This document shows positions 1 to 11,595 of a stretch of 64,000 nucleotides of DNA, in pieces. Position 1 is the first letter of the stretch, and every line of letters begins with the position of its first letter. The translations under genes and the position numbers were made by a program. The notes below the pieces were generated by a model. It did no database searches. It was not told the DNA's origin and saw only the letters and a list, made by a program, of their open reading frames with translations. Origin of the DNA: Apostichopus japonicus (Eukaryota; Echinodermata; Holothuroidea; Aspidochirotida; Stichopodidae); contig NC_092579.1 in NCBI RefSeq assembly GCF_037975245.1, forward strand, positions 10,593,678 through 10,657,677. Reading direction: 5' to 3'.

Positions 1-1340
1 TTAGATTTTCCCCCTATGTTATGAATGCATTTCGTCTGTGCATGTATGCGTAAATATACACATATAATGAAAAGTTCCTCTCCATAATTGTTACACTCCC
101 CATCCAAACTGTTTTACACATGTGACCCCCTCCCCCTCTACATGTAGCTAAATCCCTAGTTACAGTGAGATGTGCCAATGCCCCAAGACCAGTGAGCTAC
201 AGTATTTCTTTTGTATAAATCAATATATAAGTTGGCACACTAAGACGTCATGGCATATCGCAGATGTGAAATAAAGTTATAGTCGGTACTGTATATATCT
301 GTTACCTTAGTAGTCTTTCTACAGTCTTCTGCAAAACTAGGTACTTTCTCCATGTTACGGAAACGATATGTTTATAATTCGTATTCCTGCAAAAAGAGTT
401 TCCAAGGGAGTTAACGTATAAAAGAAAAGATCGACAAGGTTTGGAATGGTATTTTGAATAATAATAGTTCTATATTCTACAAATAATATGAATAATAAAG
501 GTTAATGGTACAAATAAGTGAATAACGAAGACAGTTAACTTAAGCCCCAGATAGAAAGAAATAATGTATCTATTTAGACTGGGTCGATACACTCAATGGT
601 GTAGTAGAGCTGGGCCTTTGCGATGATTCAAGATAAAGGGTTCTTCATCAAAAGGCGCGGCGCGGAATTAATAAGTGATTAAAAGTTCATCCAAGGACGA
701 TTGTACTAGTTAAACAGGATCCACTTCAATTCACTGCATGGAAGTCAGATATGGTATGGAAAAGGGAAAGTCCATTCAGTAGTAGAGATGAAGATAATTA
801 GATGAAATAAAAGTCATTAAAGACTTGGATATCCTTCAGTCAAAACTTGAACAGGTTCACAGAACGTATTAACAATATGAATAAAACAGGTAACGAAATG
901 TTATGGCAAAACAATAAAGAACCGTGATATTGGAACAGGGTCAGGGGCGATGGTTCACCAACAACAGTATATAAACCTCTGACTGGTTTCAGGACGCGGT
1001 ATTTGCGTCATCGTCATCAGTAAATGTAGTTGTGAATATGCAAGAGGTAAAGCATGCCCATAACACCCTCCTCCTCCTCCCCCTCCCCTCTCAGAAAAAA
1101 AAGTGTGATTTGAAGAAAATGTGGATATAAATTTATCATAAGGTGTCTGGTACAGTAGGTAGGGTAATCTACATAAAACTACAAATAGCTAAAATTAATA
1201 TATGAATAAGATCATGTTTTCTGGTTCCTTTAAACTCTGGGGAACAAAATAATGACAACATGACTTCGAAAAAGTTAACCCTCTTCACAAACTTCAAACT
1301 TGATTAAAATTTCAGACTAAGATGTCAAGATTTAACACCA
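1..1340. other. no gene recognised
   Basis: AT-rich sequence with stops in all frames and no recognisable coding exon, RNA gene or transposon end. A CT-rich stretch lies near 1068-1100. It probably lies downstream of the minus-strand pseudogene that ends at 1341. Confidence 0.5.
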
Positions 1341-1730
1341 TCACATTTCATCCTCCAAATCATCTTCCCCTGCATCAACAATCTCAACATCTTCTTGGAA
1401 GTTGCTGCAATTTCTATATTTACATAGGTCTGTACACAGTAGTTGTGCATTCATTCAGGAACATCTTCCTTTAAGACATTTGCCGAATCTACAGCTACTG
1501 CTGACACACTGAAGCAAAACATCTGGGTCAGGTGGCTTCATCATCCAAGTGATTATAAGGTCATCATTTTCAAGTTTCCATCCATTTCCCTCTGGTGAGA
1601 GTGCATCAATCCTTTGCTGCAATGCCCTACTGTAAATAGCAGCCTGGTTGGTGCAGCGCTTAACATGCTGGATCAGAGCATCTTTTGTTGGTGGTAAACT
1701 CTGCTCTGAGGATGGAGATGAACAGAACAC
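1341..1730 (-). pseudogene. C-terminal exon of uncharacterised metazoan repeat protein with Cys-rich tail
   Basis: On the minus strand, from a plausible acceptor (AG at 1732-1731), the translation contains SLPPTKDALIQHVKR, QAAIYSRAL, NGWKLENDDLIITWM and a Cys-rich segment CVSSSCRFGKCLKGRCS. I recognise this order (LPPT-DAL-H-KR, QA-W, W-P, CKC-RCSC) from an abundant family of uncharacterised cnidarian and echinoderm proteins that behave like repeats; the function is unknown. An in-frame TGA at 1455-1457 falls where the family has Cys (RCSC). Reading through it, the same frame continues as MNAQLLCTDLCKYRNCSN and an acidic tail to TGA at 1341-1343, so the tail is intact apart from the one nonsense codon. 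It pairs with the N-terminal exon at 2820-3313; middle exons of the family are not seen. Confidence 0.6.
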
Positions 1731-2819
1731 CTTGTACCATGAAATTGGATATTTTTGAGTCTCACATTTTATGATGGGGTACCAATGTAATTACAATTCA
1801 GCTAGAAATATGGTGCAAATTAATTTAATAATTTCAATGGAAAGATTAACCTGATATTGCATCTCAAAGCGTTTAGAGAATTTTTTAATTTTCCTTGTGG
1901 GAGGACCCCCATATTCCAAAAGTTCTAGATCCACCCCTGAACACTCAATGAACCACACATTGAAGACAGTACTTTACCTTTCAAGATCTGTATGTCTTCC
2001 TTGTCAAGAATTGTATCTAGTTTCTTCAACATACAGTAGAGAGTGGGTACCTCACTTCAATGGCAACACAGTCTTTTCCTCTAATATTCATAAAATCTGG
2101 GCTCATCTTTTTTTCTGCTCTGCTGCTTGTCGAAGCAATACTTTAATAAAATGAAATAAAAAAAGCAAATTGTTTTGCATTTTCTGTTGATCAAAATGTA
2201 AGTTTGAACAAATATATATGAACTAAGACAATTTTATTTATATACCATGTGATCTGCTCATCTTCTATGGACAAACAAAGACACATTCAAATTTTGCAAA
2301 CCATTGTCATGCAAAAAAGAATTTAAACAGGCTTTTTTGACAGTACAGTACATTATCTCTTAATGTTATGGTTTAAATTATACAATGATGGATTATATCT
2401 GTGACTAATAATAAAGGAGTCAGATACTTGTTCATTTTGGTAAAGCTAGACAGGCTGACCATAAGACCTTGCAAACCTAACCTTATTGCACCTTTGTTAC
2501 ACTTATTTTTCTAACTAATATAATATCTCTATCATTCAAATAAAGGGCCACAGTAAGAAAACTATGAAGCCTGTATTTAACACTTAGGCTAGTGCCCCAG
2601 ATGGAGAATTTGAAACAAATTTCCGTTCCTACCACCTTATAACAAAACAAATCAGATGACCATGCCACTAATTATATTATGTTCAGGTCCAACACTGTGC
2701 CCTTTGACTTGGATTCTATCCCTCAAGAGCTACTGATCTTGCATTATATGCAACTTCTCTTAACACTTCAACTATGCCACAGAAGTACAAGTAGAGTCGT
2801 GTAGTATGCTTAGGCTTAC

Positions 2820-3313
2820 CTCAAGGCTCAATCGTAAGTCTCTGCCTGCTGCAGCTTGTCCTGCACCCGTTTGCAACGCCGAGTAATGTGTTGTTTCTTT
2901 TCCCACATATAATAAATTGAACAGGCAATACACCAGAGCTTCTGCTTGGTTTCCTCGATCTTTTCCGTCAATTCTTCGTTTCAAATCATATGGGGTCTCC
3001 TCTGGTACTGTCCGTTTTCTTGCAGCAATGTGCTTGCTATCAATGAACCGCCTGTAACACTTATCGTGGAACCCCATCATACTATGCTGTTGAACACACG
3101 CTTGATCGTAGTAGGCCATGGAGTAATCAGCAGTAAGGCGATATAACTGTCTTCGCCGCTGAGATTAAGCCAATCTTTAGCGCAGGAAGTAACTTTAGTC
3201 CATCGTTTATTCGTCAGTGCCTTGACTGCTTCAAATTTTACAGATTCAATGTGCACTGAGCACTGTAGATTTCCGTGTGTCGGAGACTGACTAGCGCCCA
3301 TGGGAGCCGCCAT
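2820..3313 (-). pseudogene. N-terminal exon of the same uncharacterised protein, frameshifted
   Basis: Starts at ATG (3313) as MAAPMGASQSPTHGNLQCSV and continues with VKFEAVKALTNKRWTKVTSC, DWLNLSGED, then near 3135 must shift frame to continue as YSMAYYDQACVQQHSMMGFH, DKCYRRFID and KHIAARKRT. The C...H-KCY-F pattern and the preceding VKFEAV/W segment match the N-terminal part of the family whose C-terminus lies at 1341-1730. The exon ends at a strong donor, TTGAG|GTAAGC, with GT at 2819-2818. The ~1.1 kb between 2819 and 1731 is read as intron; no other exon is visible there. The frameshift plus the TGA in the tail indicate decay, unless the frameshift is an assembly error. Family membership is from memory of the pattern; function unknown. 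Confidence 0.55.
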
Positions 3314-3675
3314 GTTTGTTGTTTTCTACAAAGATTGCACACAGAACTCATGGCTCATTGGACAATTCATATCACATGGTACAGATATCTCACTGGCGCA
3401 CAACTTTTGAACGTAAAACGGCAGGTTTCTGAACATACGCAATAAAAAATATAGTTCGATCTTTCGAGCGGAATTGCAAAAAAACTGCAGGAAAGTACAT
3501 GGAGAACTTTTGGATCATTAATCTTAGTTAATTTATGTATTCAATGCTGTAGAGAAATTTTAGACCCGCAGTTGCTGGAACGAAACAAGGGAATTTCGAC
3601 CTTCAGCTGATGGCCTACTTGTTTTAAACACACTCAAGTGCCCCTCATCAGGTTTCACCCTCATGAGCTTCAAGG
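3314..3675. other. left flank of Foldback element; split minus-strand open frame
   Basis: No recognised gene. The minus strand reads open from about 3690 down to a stop near 3560 (ends SLVSFQQLRV). If the 3686-11499 element and one TSD copy are removed mentally, this frame joins the sequence right of 11509, giving about 62 codons starting MVNFDAKCW. Not recognised; may be chance. Confidence 0.25.
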
Positions 3676-3810
3676 GTTCAACACTGGCCAGGTCGATAAC
3701 GCGGAAACGCGGAAACCGCGGAAATCGAGAAACCGGGTTCGGTAATAGAGATACCGGGTTCGATATCAACGGTTTCCGCGGTTTCCGCGTTATCGACCTT
3801 GCTATATAGC

Positions 3811-4866
3811 AAGGTCGAAAACGCGGAAACCGTGGAAACGAGAGGAATTTGTCAAGGGAGGGTGACAAAGTCTTTTGGGCGCATTTCAGCCTATATTCGC
3901 CAAAAAGGGGTGCGGGTTTAAAGCTATTTCAGTAAATGTAGGTCGAAAACGCGGAAATCGTACTTTTACAATGGACGAGTTAGATTATTTTGTCAAGGGA
4001 GGATAAAGACGTTTTTTGAGCGCATTTCAGCCAATATGTGCCAGGAGGGGTGGGAAAGGGCTAAGGTTTTTTTTATACTAAATGCAGGTCGCAAACGCGG
4101 AAATGTTTTTGTACACAATGAATGGCGAAACTAGAGGATTTGTCAAGGCGGAGGGTGAAGAGTTTTCGTCGCATTTCAGTCAATATGCGCCAGGAAGGTG
4201 ATGGAGTTGTAGGCTTTTCCCCTAAATGCAGGTCGAAAACACGGAAATGTTTTTAACAAAGGCGAAACTAGAGGAGTTTGCCAAGGGAGGGAAATGAAGT
4301 GTTTTTGGCCGGCGCATTTCAGCCAATATGCGCCAGCAAAGGTGTGGGGAGGTGGTGTGAGGCTTTTACACTTAATACAGGTCGAAAACGCGGAAATGTT
4401 TTTAACAAAGGCGGAACTAGGGGAGTTTGTCAAGGGAGGGTGAAAAAGTGTTTTGGCGCATTTCAGCTGTAATGCGCCAAGAAGGGGTGGGGTAAAATAA
4501 TTTATTTTACTAAAAGCCGGTCGAAAACGCGGAATTGTTTTTTACAATGGCGAAACAAGAGAAACTAGGCACGGTGAAGATGTTTTCTGAGCGTATTTCA
4601 GCCAATATGCGCCACGAGGGGGTGCGGGAGGGGTGTAGCCTTTTTTAATACTAAATGCAGGTCGAAAACGCGGAAATGTTTTTAACAAAGGCTGAACTAG
4701 AGGAGTTCGCTAAGGGAAGGAAATGAAGTATTTTGGCCGGCGCATGTCAGCCAATATGCGCCAGCAAAGGTCTGGGGAGGTGGGTTGAGGCTGTTACACT
4801 AAATACAGGTCGAAAACGCGGAAATGTTTTTTTAACAATGGTGAAACTAGAGGATTTTGTGGTGGT
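3811..4866 (+). repeat. left-arm ~140-bp tandem array of Foldback element
   Basis: About eight units of 130-150 bp. Each carries the box GGTCGAAAACGCGGAAAT and, ~80 bp further, GCGCATTTCAGCCAATATGC, whose GCGCAT/ATGCGC halves can form a hairpin. The same units occur inverted at 7020-7880 and 10543-11394. Open frames across the array are incidental. Confidence 0.9.
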
Positions 4867-5138
4867 TATTCCAGACATTAATCAAAGAAAATGTGACGTA
4901 GGCTATTAATATCAGAGCTTAAGTATTTCGCCATGGCATAAGTCTCAGCATACCGGTTCTTAAGCTAATAATTGAGTAGAGCTTGATATAAGTACTTCAT
5001 ACCCGACGAATCTAAGTGTTTTCTACATAACGATATCTCAAATAACAAACTTAAAAGAAAGAGAGTAAACACAAACGGAGGTACAATGGAAATTTTCTGA
5101 TATAAACACGTATAGAACTAAAACATTAAGCTTTTTCA

Positions 5139-5995
5139 AGGTCCCGTAACACTCATTAAAGAAGTAATGATTTAGTGGTAATTTAAATCGGTCAAGCACT
5201 CTTTGGACTGGGCAAGACGCATTATGGTACTCTTCTACAATGTCATTAGAGTTCATGTAACCCAATGGTTTGGTGATCCAAGGCGTGCTGCATGGATTAG
5301 GGCCCAGAGCGTGTTCGTGGTCCCGTTACACTCATTAAAGAAGTAATGATTTAGTGGTCATTTTAATTGGTCAAGCACTCTTTGGACCGGGCAAGACGCA
5401 TTACGGTACCCTTCTACAATGTCTGTAGAGTTCATATGACTCATTGGTTGGGTGGTCCAAGGCGTGCTGGTCTTGATTAAGACCCAAATGTTTTTCATTC
5501 GTTGTCCCGTTACACTAATTTAATAAGTGATTATTTAGTTGTCATTTTAATTGGTCAAGCACTCTTTGGACCGGGCAAGACGCATTATTCTACCCTTCTA
5601 TAATGTCTTTAGAGTTCATATGACCCATTGGTTAGGTGGTCCAAGCCGTGCTGGTTTTGATTAGGGCCTTAAGGTGTTTTTCAGGTCCCGTTACTTTCAT
5701 TTAAGAAGTGATTATATAGGGGTCATTTTAATTGGTCAAGCACTCTTTGGACCGGGCAAGACGCATTATGATATCCTTCTTCATTGTCTTAAGAATTCAT
5801 ATGACCCATTGGTTAGGTGGTCCAAGTCGTGCTAGTCTTGATTAGGACCTAAAGTGATTTTTCGTCAGGTCCCGTTTCCGTTACATTAATTTAAGAACCG
5901 ATGATGTAGTGGTCATTTTAGTTGGTCAAGAACTCTTTGGACGGGCAAGATGCACTATGGTACCCATTTACATTGTCATTAGAGTTCAAATGACC
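5139..5995 (+). repeat. ~180-bp tandem repeat, five copies
   Basis: Copies start near 5139, 5320, 5503, 5684 and 5869 with GGTCCCGTTAC. Each contains TTGGTCAAGCACTCTTTGGA and GGGCAAGACGCATTA followed by a TTCATATGACCCATTGGTT block. The fifth is cut off near 5995. The array sits in the centre of the Foldback-like element and is unrelated to the arm satellite. Confidence 0.9.
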
Positions 5996-6734
5996 CAGAT
6001 AAACCTCTTTTCCACGACCAAATGTTGAACATCTTGTAAGAATGCATTCGTCTTGTCATAAGTGTTACGTCGGTACCATTGTCGAATAAGTAACTGAATA
6101 GGTAGCAGTTACTCATTCGCGAACGTTGAACGAGGAACGAGGAATTACTATCTAACTTCACACCGGTATTCCAATACTGGGGAAGATGGCAGGGTTGCCA
6201 GTTTTATTGTAACGCAATCGGTCAAATAATTGTAAATGTGACTGTCTTACTTCTAATAGTTCGCAACTTCAAGTTCATACACTTCCTCCGAATCGTCCCC
6301 CAAAACATAGGTTTTATGTATTCTTTTCATAAACGATCAAAAGCTCCTTTGCCGTCCCCTAGCTGTGAAAATTCTCTAGTTCCGCCATTGTACATACGCA
6401 CCTTTATATATACCGACGGGGTGGCCCCAGAGGGGGAGGGAGAAGCGGGTAACAGTCCCCTTCCCCTCGTCGGGAAGGTCTAGCCCCCTGGTAGGGGAAA
6501 TTATGATTTCGTCAGGGAGCAATGAAGAAAAAAATATATTATTGTGTATTTCTTATCATCATAATGATCATTCTATGATAAAGATAAATGTAGGAAAATC
6601 AGTCCCCGACAGGTGTCAGCCGCACCGACATACGGGCTTCAAACTTCTCTCATATACCAAAAAAGACACCACAAATTACCGCGCGCTTCGGCAATATTAG
6701 ATTTATATATACATAGATATGTATCTGTATGTGT
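5996..6734. other. central Foldback segment without gene
   Basis: Unique-looking sequence between the 180-bp repeat and the microsatellite. Short open frames (60-81 codons) show no recognisable protein motif. Confidence 0.4.
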
Positions 6735-6789
6735 AAATATATATATATATATATATATACATATATATACATATATATGTATGTGTAAG

Positions 6790-6837
<48 letters not shown>

Positions 6838-6846
6838 TATATATAA
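6735..6846. repeat. TA/ATAC microsatellite
   Basis: Nearly pure (TA)n with ATAC interruptions. Both strands are open only because of the dinucleotide repeat. Confidence 0.95.
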
Positions 6847-7019
6847 TTTTTTATTTTTTTATTAATATTACAACGTGCACACAATTGTTTCCGGGGACCT
6901 TAGCTCCCGTGTCGGAGAAATCCTGGAACCATCCCTGCATACCAAATGGACGTTAACAAACATTACTGAGTTTTCTGCCTGTATTTAGTGAAAAAAGCTT
7001 CAAACCCAAACCCTTCTTG

Positions 7020-7880
7020 GCGCATGTTGGCTGAAATGCGCCCAAAACATTTCTTTACATTTCCTGCATGCATTTAGAGTATTTCCGTCATTTTAAAAAA
7101 AAATTCGCGTTTTCGACATGCCTTTAGTGAAAAGACTTCAACCTCACCCCTTTCTGGCGCCTATTTGCTAAAATGCGCCCAAAACACCTTTTCACCCTGT
7201 CTTAACAAAATCATCTAGTTGTGAAAAATGTTGTGGAAAAAAAAAAAAAATCCGCGTTTTCGACCTACACTAACTGAAAAAAGTCTCATACCCCCATTAC
7301 ATCCTTGCACATATCGGCAAACACTTTTTCCGCGTTTTCGACCTGCATTTAGTGATAAAAGCCTCAACCCCCTCCCCTCACCCCTTCCTGTCGCATTTTG
7401 GCTGAAATGCGCAGATCAAAAACATTTCTTTTCCCTCCCTTTGCAAACTCCTCTAGTTCCGGCTTTTCTTGAAAACATTTCCGCGTTTTCGACCTGCATT
7501 TTGTATAAAAAAATTCCCCCCTCCCGCACCCCTTCCTGGCGCATATTGGCTGAAATGCGCCCAAAACACCTTTTCACCCTGTCTTAACAAAATCATCTAG
7601 TTGTGAAAAATGTTGTGGAAAAAAAAAAAAAACGCGTTTTCGACCTACACTAACTGAAAAAAGTCTCATACCCCCATTACATCCTTGCACATATCGGCAA
7701 ACACTTTTTCCGCGTTTTCGACCTGCATTTTGTATAAAAAAAATTCCCCCCTCCCGCACCCCTTCCTGGCGCATATTGGCTGAAATGCGCAGATCAAAAA
7801 CATTTTTTTCCCCTCCCTTAGCAAACTCCTCTAGTTCCGGCTTTTCTTGAAAACATTTCCGCGTTTTCGACCTGCATTTT
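7020..7880 (-). repeat. right-arm tandem array of Foldback element, inner part
   Basis: Inverted copies of the 3811-4866 units, containing CGCGTTTTCGACCTGCATTT and TGGCTGAAATGCGC. A ~165-bp block is duplicated within it (about 7188-7350 and 7568-7735). The array is interrupted at 7880 by the nested element and resumes at 10543. Confidence 0.9.
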
Positions 7881-10542
7881 TGGTTCCTTGCTTTTTGCAA
7901 AGCAAGGAACCTATGCGTTCAACTTGGCGTGTGTGTGTGTGTGTGTGTGTATGTGACGCTTGGCTTGTGTACACGATATCTCAATAAGGAAATGATGTAT
8001 CATGATGAAACTTGTTGGGTGGATAGCCCATAGTAAGAGGAAGATCCCTATTGTTTTTGGTGCCCGCAAAGGTCACCAAAGGTCAGTTAGATGCCAAAAA
8101 CCAATATATTAAAAACAGCAATAACTCCCATTGACAGGGTCCGACATGGTTGATATTTTGGGAGTAGTTGTGAATGGGGTAAGGCATCGTTTCCAAACAT
8201 AACGGTAATATGATCGAAGGTCAACAAAGGTCAATTAATGATAAAAAACTAGTATTTTTGCGATAACTTGAGAACGAAATGTCCGTTAGGGTTGGGAGTT
8301 GCTTCAATGTAATCCAATTGTCGACCCGCACCTGGGTGACCCTTGACCTCAATTTGACCTTTGGTGACCTTTACGTGTTTTTGGGGATTTTTACAGTTTT
8401 GATGCTATTTTCAGATGTCAAAGGTACCTTCTGAACATAAATGTCAATAGGTTGACCCCATGTGACCTTTATGTGCGAAGTTATATGGGGTCAAAGTTTT
8501 TCGGTCGGAGTTAGGATGGTTGTACAGACTTGTCGTTTTGTTTTTTGGAATCAGGAGATTAAACTACATCTGAAACCAAGGTCAAAAGGTCAAAGGTCAC
8601 ATTAGAAAAAATGTGCTTATTTTGGGAGGAAACGAGCAAAAAAGAAAATGTTTGGTTTTGATGCTAGATTTGGATACCAAAGGTACCTTCCGATCAAAAA
8701 TGTCAATGGTTTGACACCCGTGTGACCTTCGTGTGCGAAGTTATACGAGGTCAAAGTTAATTTTCAGACATTTAATGCAATAACTCCCAGTTCCAAGGTG
8801 TGACGTGGTTGATATTTTTGGACAAGTTGCAAATGGTATAGGGGAATATTTTCAAACTTAACGGTCATGTGATCCGAGGTCACCAAAGGTCAATTAATGT
8901 TAAAAAACTAGTATTTTGGGAGGAGAAAATGGGCAAAGAAAAAAATGTTTGAATTTGTATAGTTTGATGCTCTATTTAAGTCTCACCGATCAAAAATGTC
9001 AATAAGTTGACCCAAGGTGACCTTTGTATGTTAAGTTATATGAGGTCAAAGTTAATTTTCAGACATTTAGTGTAATAACTCCCAGTGCCAAGGTATTACA
9101 CGGTTGATATTTTGGGACAAGTTGCAAATGGTATAGGGTAATATTTTCAAACTTAACGGTCATGTGATCCGAGGTCACTAAAGGTCAATTAATGATAAAA
9201 AACTAGTATTTTTGCGATAACTTGAGAACAAATTGTCCGTTAGGGTTGGGAGTTGCTTCAATGTAATCCAATTGTCGACCCGCATCTGGGTGACCCTTGA
9301 CCTCAATTTGACCTCTGGTGACCTTTTTGTGTTATGTGGATTTTTACAGTTTCGATGCTATTTTCAGATGTTAAAGGTACCTTCTGATCATAAATGTCAA
9401 TAGGTTGACCCTTGGATGAGCTTTGTGTGTGAAGTTATAGGAGGTCAAAGTTAATTTTCAGACATTTCATGCAATAACTCCCAGTTCCAAGGTGTGACAC
9501 GGTTGATATTGTTGGAGTAGTTGCAAATGGTATAGGGTAATATTTTCAAACTTAACGGTCATGTGATCCAAGGTCACCAAAGGTCAATTAATGATAAAAA
9601 ACTAGTATTTTTGCGATAACTTGAGAACGAATTGTCAGTTAGGGTTGGGAGTTGCTTCTACGTAATCCAATTGTCCACCCACATCTGGGTGACCCTTGAC
9701 CTCAATTTGACCTCTGGTGACCTTTTCGTGTTTTGGGGATTTTTACAGTTTCGATGCTATTTTCAGATGTTAAAGGTACCTTCTGATCATAAATGTCAAT
9801 AGGTTGACCCCTGGATGAGCTTTGTGTGTGAAGTTATAGGAGGTCAAAGTTAATTTTCAGACATTTCATGCAATAACTCCCAGTTCCAAGGTGTGACAAG
9901 GTTGATTTTTTTGGACAAGTTGCGAATGGTATAGGGGAATATTTTCAAACTTAGCGGTCATGTGATCCAAGGTCACCAAAGGTCAGCTTATGTTAAAAAA
10001 CTAGTATTTTAGGGGGAGAAAATGGGCAAAGAAAACATGTTTGAATTTTTACAGTTTTGATGCTCCGTTTAGGTCTCACCGATCAAAAATGTCAATTGGT
10101 TGACCTACGGGTGACCTTTGTGTGTGAAGTTATGTATACAAGTTCAAAGTTAATTTTCAGACATTTAATGCAATTAAATCCCAATGCCAAGGTGTGACAC
10201 GGTTAATAATTTGGGTCAAGTTGTGAATGGGGTGTTGGAACATTTTCAAACTTAATGGTCATGTCATCTGTGGTCACCAATGTTATCATATCTTTTGACC
10301 CGCTTGTAGGTGACCTTATACTTCTTACATTTTCGACGCCAGATTTACATCTCAAAAGTGCCTTTTGATCAAAAATCCGATCACATTTTGTGATCACAAA
10401 AGTGTTGGCTATAGTGTTGGTTACTTTATGCGTACATGTAGGACCACAATTACTTGGACTATTTGAGCCCAATCTTGCTTGATAATATTATGTGTATTGT
10501 CATATACCCCAAGCAAGGAACCACAGTGCCCTTGGGCTCTTG
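7881..10542. mobile_element. nested Helentron/HINE-like element
   Basis: Interrupts the arm satellite. Intact neighbouring units read GCATTTTGTATAAAA (about 7497 and 7727); here GCATTTT ends at 7880 and TGTATAAAA resumes at 10543, so the empty site is restored without any TSD of 2 bp or more, compatible with T^T insertion. The left end is TGGTTCCTTGCTT followed at once by its inverse (AAGCAAGGAACC) and a (GT)n tract. The right end has AAGCAAGGAACC in subterminal position and a final hairpin (CCCAAG/CTTGGG) just before the boundary. Asymmetric inverted repeats, a 5' microsatellite, an internal tandem-repeat core, a 3' hairpin and no TSD are the features of non-autonomous Helentron-associated elements. 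No Rep/helicase gene is present, so class assignment is inference. Confidence 0.55.
8080..10280 (+). repeat. internal ~300-400-bp repeats rich in GGTCACCAAAGGTCA
   Basis: Blocks recur with AATAACTCCCAGTTCCAAGG (near 8122, 8782, 9075, 9470, 9870 and 10170), GGTCACCAAAGGTCAATTAA, AAAAACTAGTATTTTTGCG and GTCAATAGGTTGACC. They occur in longer and shorter versions (intervals about 300, 400 and 660 bp). Non-coding. Confidence 0.85.
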
Positions 10543-11394
10543 TGTATAAAAAAATTCCCCCCTCCCGCACCCCTTCCTGGCGCATATTGGCTGAAATGCG
10601 CCCAAAAACACTTTTTTACCCTCTCTTGACAAAATCATCTAGTTTCGCCATTGTAAAAAAAAAAACATTTCGCGTTTTCCACCTGCACTAACTGAAAAAA
10701 AATCTCATACCCCCACTCCATCCTTGCGCATATTGGCAAACACTTTTTCCGCGTTTTCGACCTGCATTAAGTGAAAAAGCCTCAACATCCTTCCTCACCC
10801 CCTTCCTGGCATTTTGGCTGAAATGCGCCGGCCAAAACCCTTCTTTTCCCTCCCTTAGCAAACTCCTCTAGTTCCGCCTTTGCTAAAAACATTTCCGCGT
10901 TTTCGACCTCCATTTAGTAAAAAAAACAGCCTACAACCCCTCACCTTCCTGGCGCATATTGACTGAAATGCGCCGAAAACTCTTAACCTTCCGCCTTGAC
11001 AAATCCTCTAGTTTCGCCATTCATTGTGTAAAAAAACATTTCCGCGTTTTCGACCGGCATTTAGTGAAACAAAATCTTCTATCCCCACCTCTCCTGGCGC
11101 ATACTGGCTGAAATGCGCCCAAAATTTTTTTCACCCTCTCTTGACAAAATCATCTAGTTTCGCCATTGTAAAAAAAAAAAAGCATTTCCGCGTTTTCGAC
11201 CTACACTACCCTCCCTTGACAAAATAATCTAACTCATCCATTGTAAAGTACGATTTCCGCGTTTTCGACCTACATTTACTAGCTTTAAACCCGCACCCCT
11301 TTTTGGCGAATATAGGCTGAAATGCGCCCAAAAGACTTCGTCACCCTCCCTTGACAAATTCCTCTCGTTTCCGCGGTTTCCGCGTTTTCGACCT
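10543..11394 (-). repeat. right-arm tandem array of Foldback element, outer part
   Basis: Continuation of the inverted ~140-bp units after the nested insertion; leads directly into the right TIR. Same CGCGTTTTCGACC and GGCTGAAATGCGC boxes. Confidence 0.9.
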
Positions 11395-11595
11395 TAGTAT
11401 ATAGCAAGGTCGATAACGCGGAAACCGCGGAAACCGTTGATATCGAACCCGGTTTCTCGATTTCCGCGGTTTCCGCGTTTCCGCGTTATCGACCTGGCCG
11501 TTCAACACTACTGTATCTCAAATGGTGTAAACATTGGGTAAATCTCCAACATTTGGCATCAAAATTTACCATATTCTATGTGATTTAGACTACAG

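Larger units (their letters stand above)
3686..11499. mobile_element. Foldback-like DNA transposon with 10-bp TSD
   Basis: Both ends carry the same terminal sequence in inverted orientation, starting GGCCAGGTCGATAACGCGG. The match runs for more than 200 bp with one small duplication (about 20 bp) in the left copy. The element is bracketed by the perfect 10-bp direct repeat GTTCAACACT (3676-3685 and 11500-11509), i.e. a TSD. Inside the TIRs lie oppositely oriented ~140-bp tandem arrays, then a central region with a ~180-bp tandem repeat and a TA microsatellite. This is the architecture of Foldback elements; TSDs of 9-10 bp occur in Foldback and Mutator-like elements. No transposase is encoded, so it is non-autonomous. 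A second element (7881-10542) has inserted into the right arm. The near-identical TIRs suggest recent activity. Confidence 0.85.

Noticed and set aside
6613-6884. IYIYIYI-type open frames on both strands
   Set aside because: Product of the TA microsatellite; the same applies at 54194-54424.
3560-7900. Arg/Pro/Phe-rich open frames such as FPRFRPAFS
   Set aside because: They are translations of the 140-bp Foldback satellite units.
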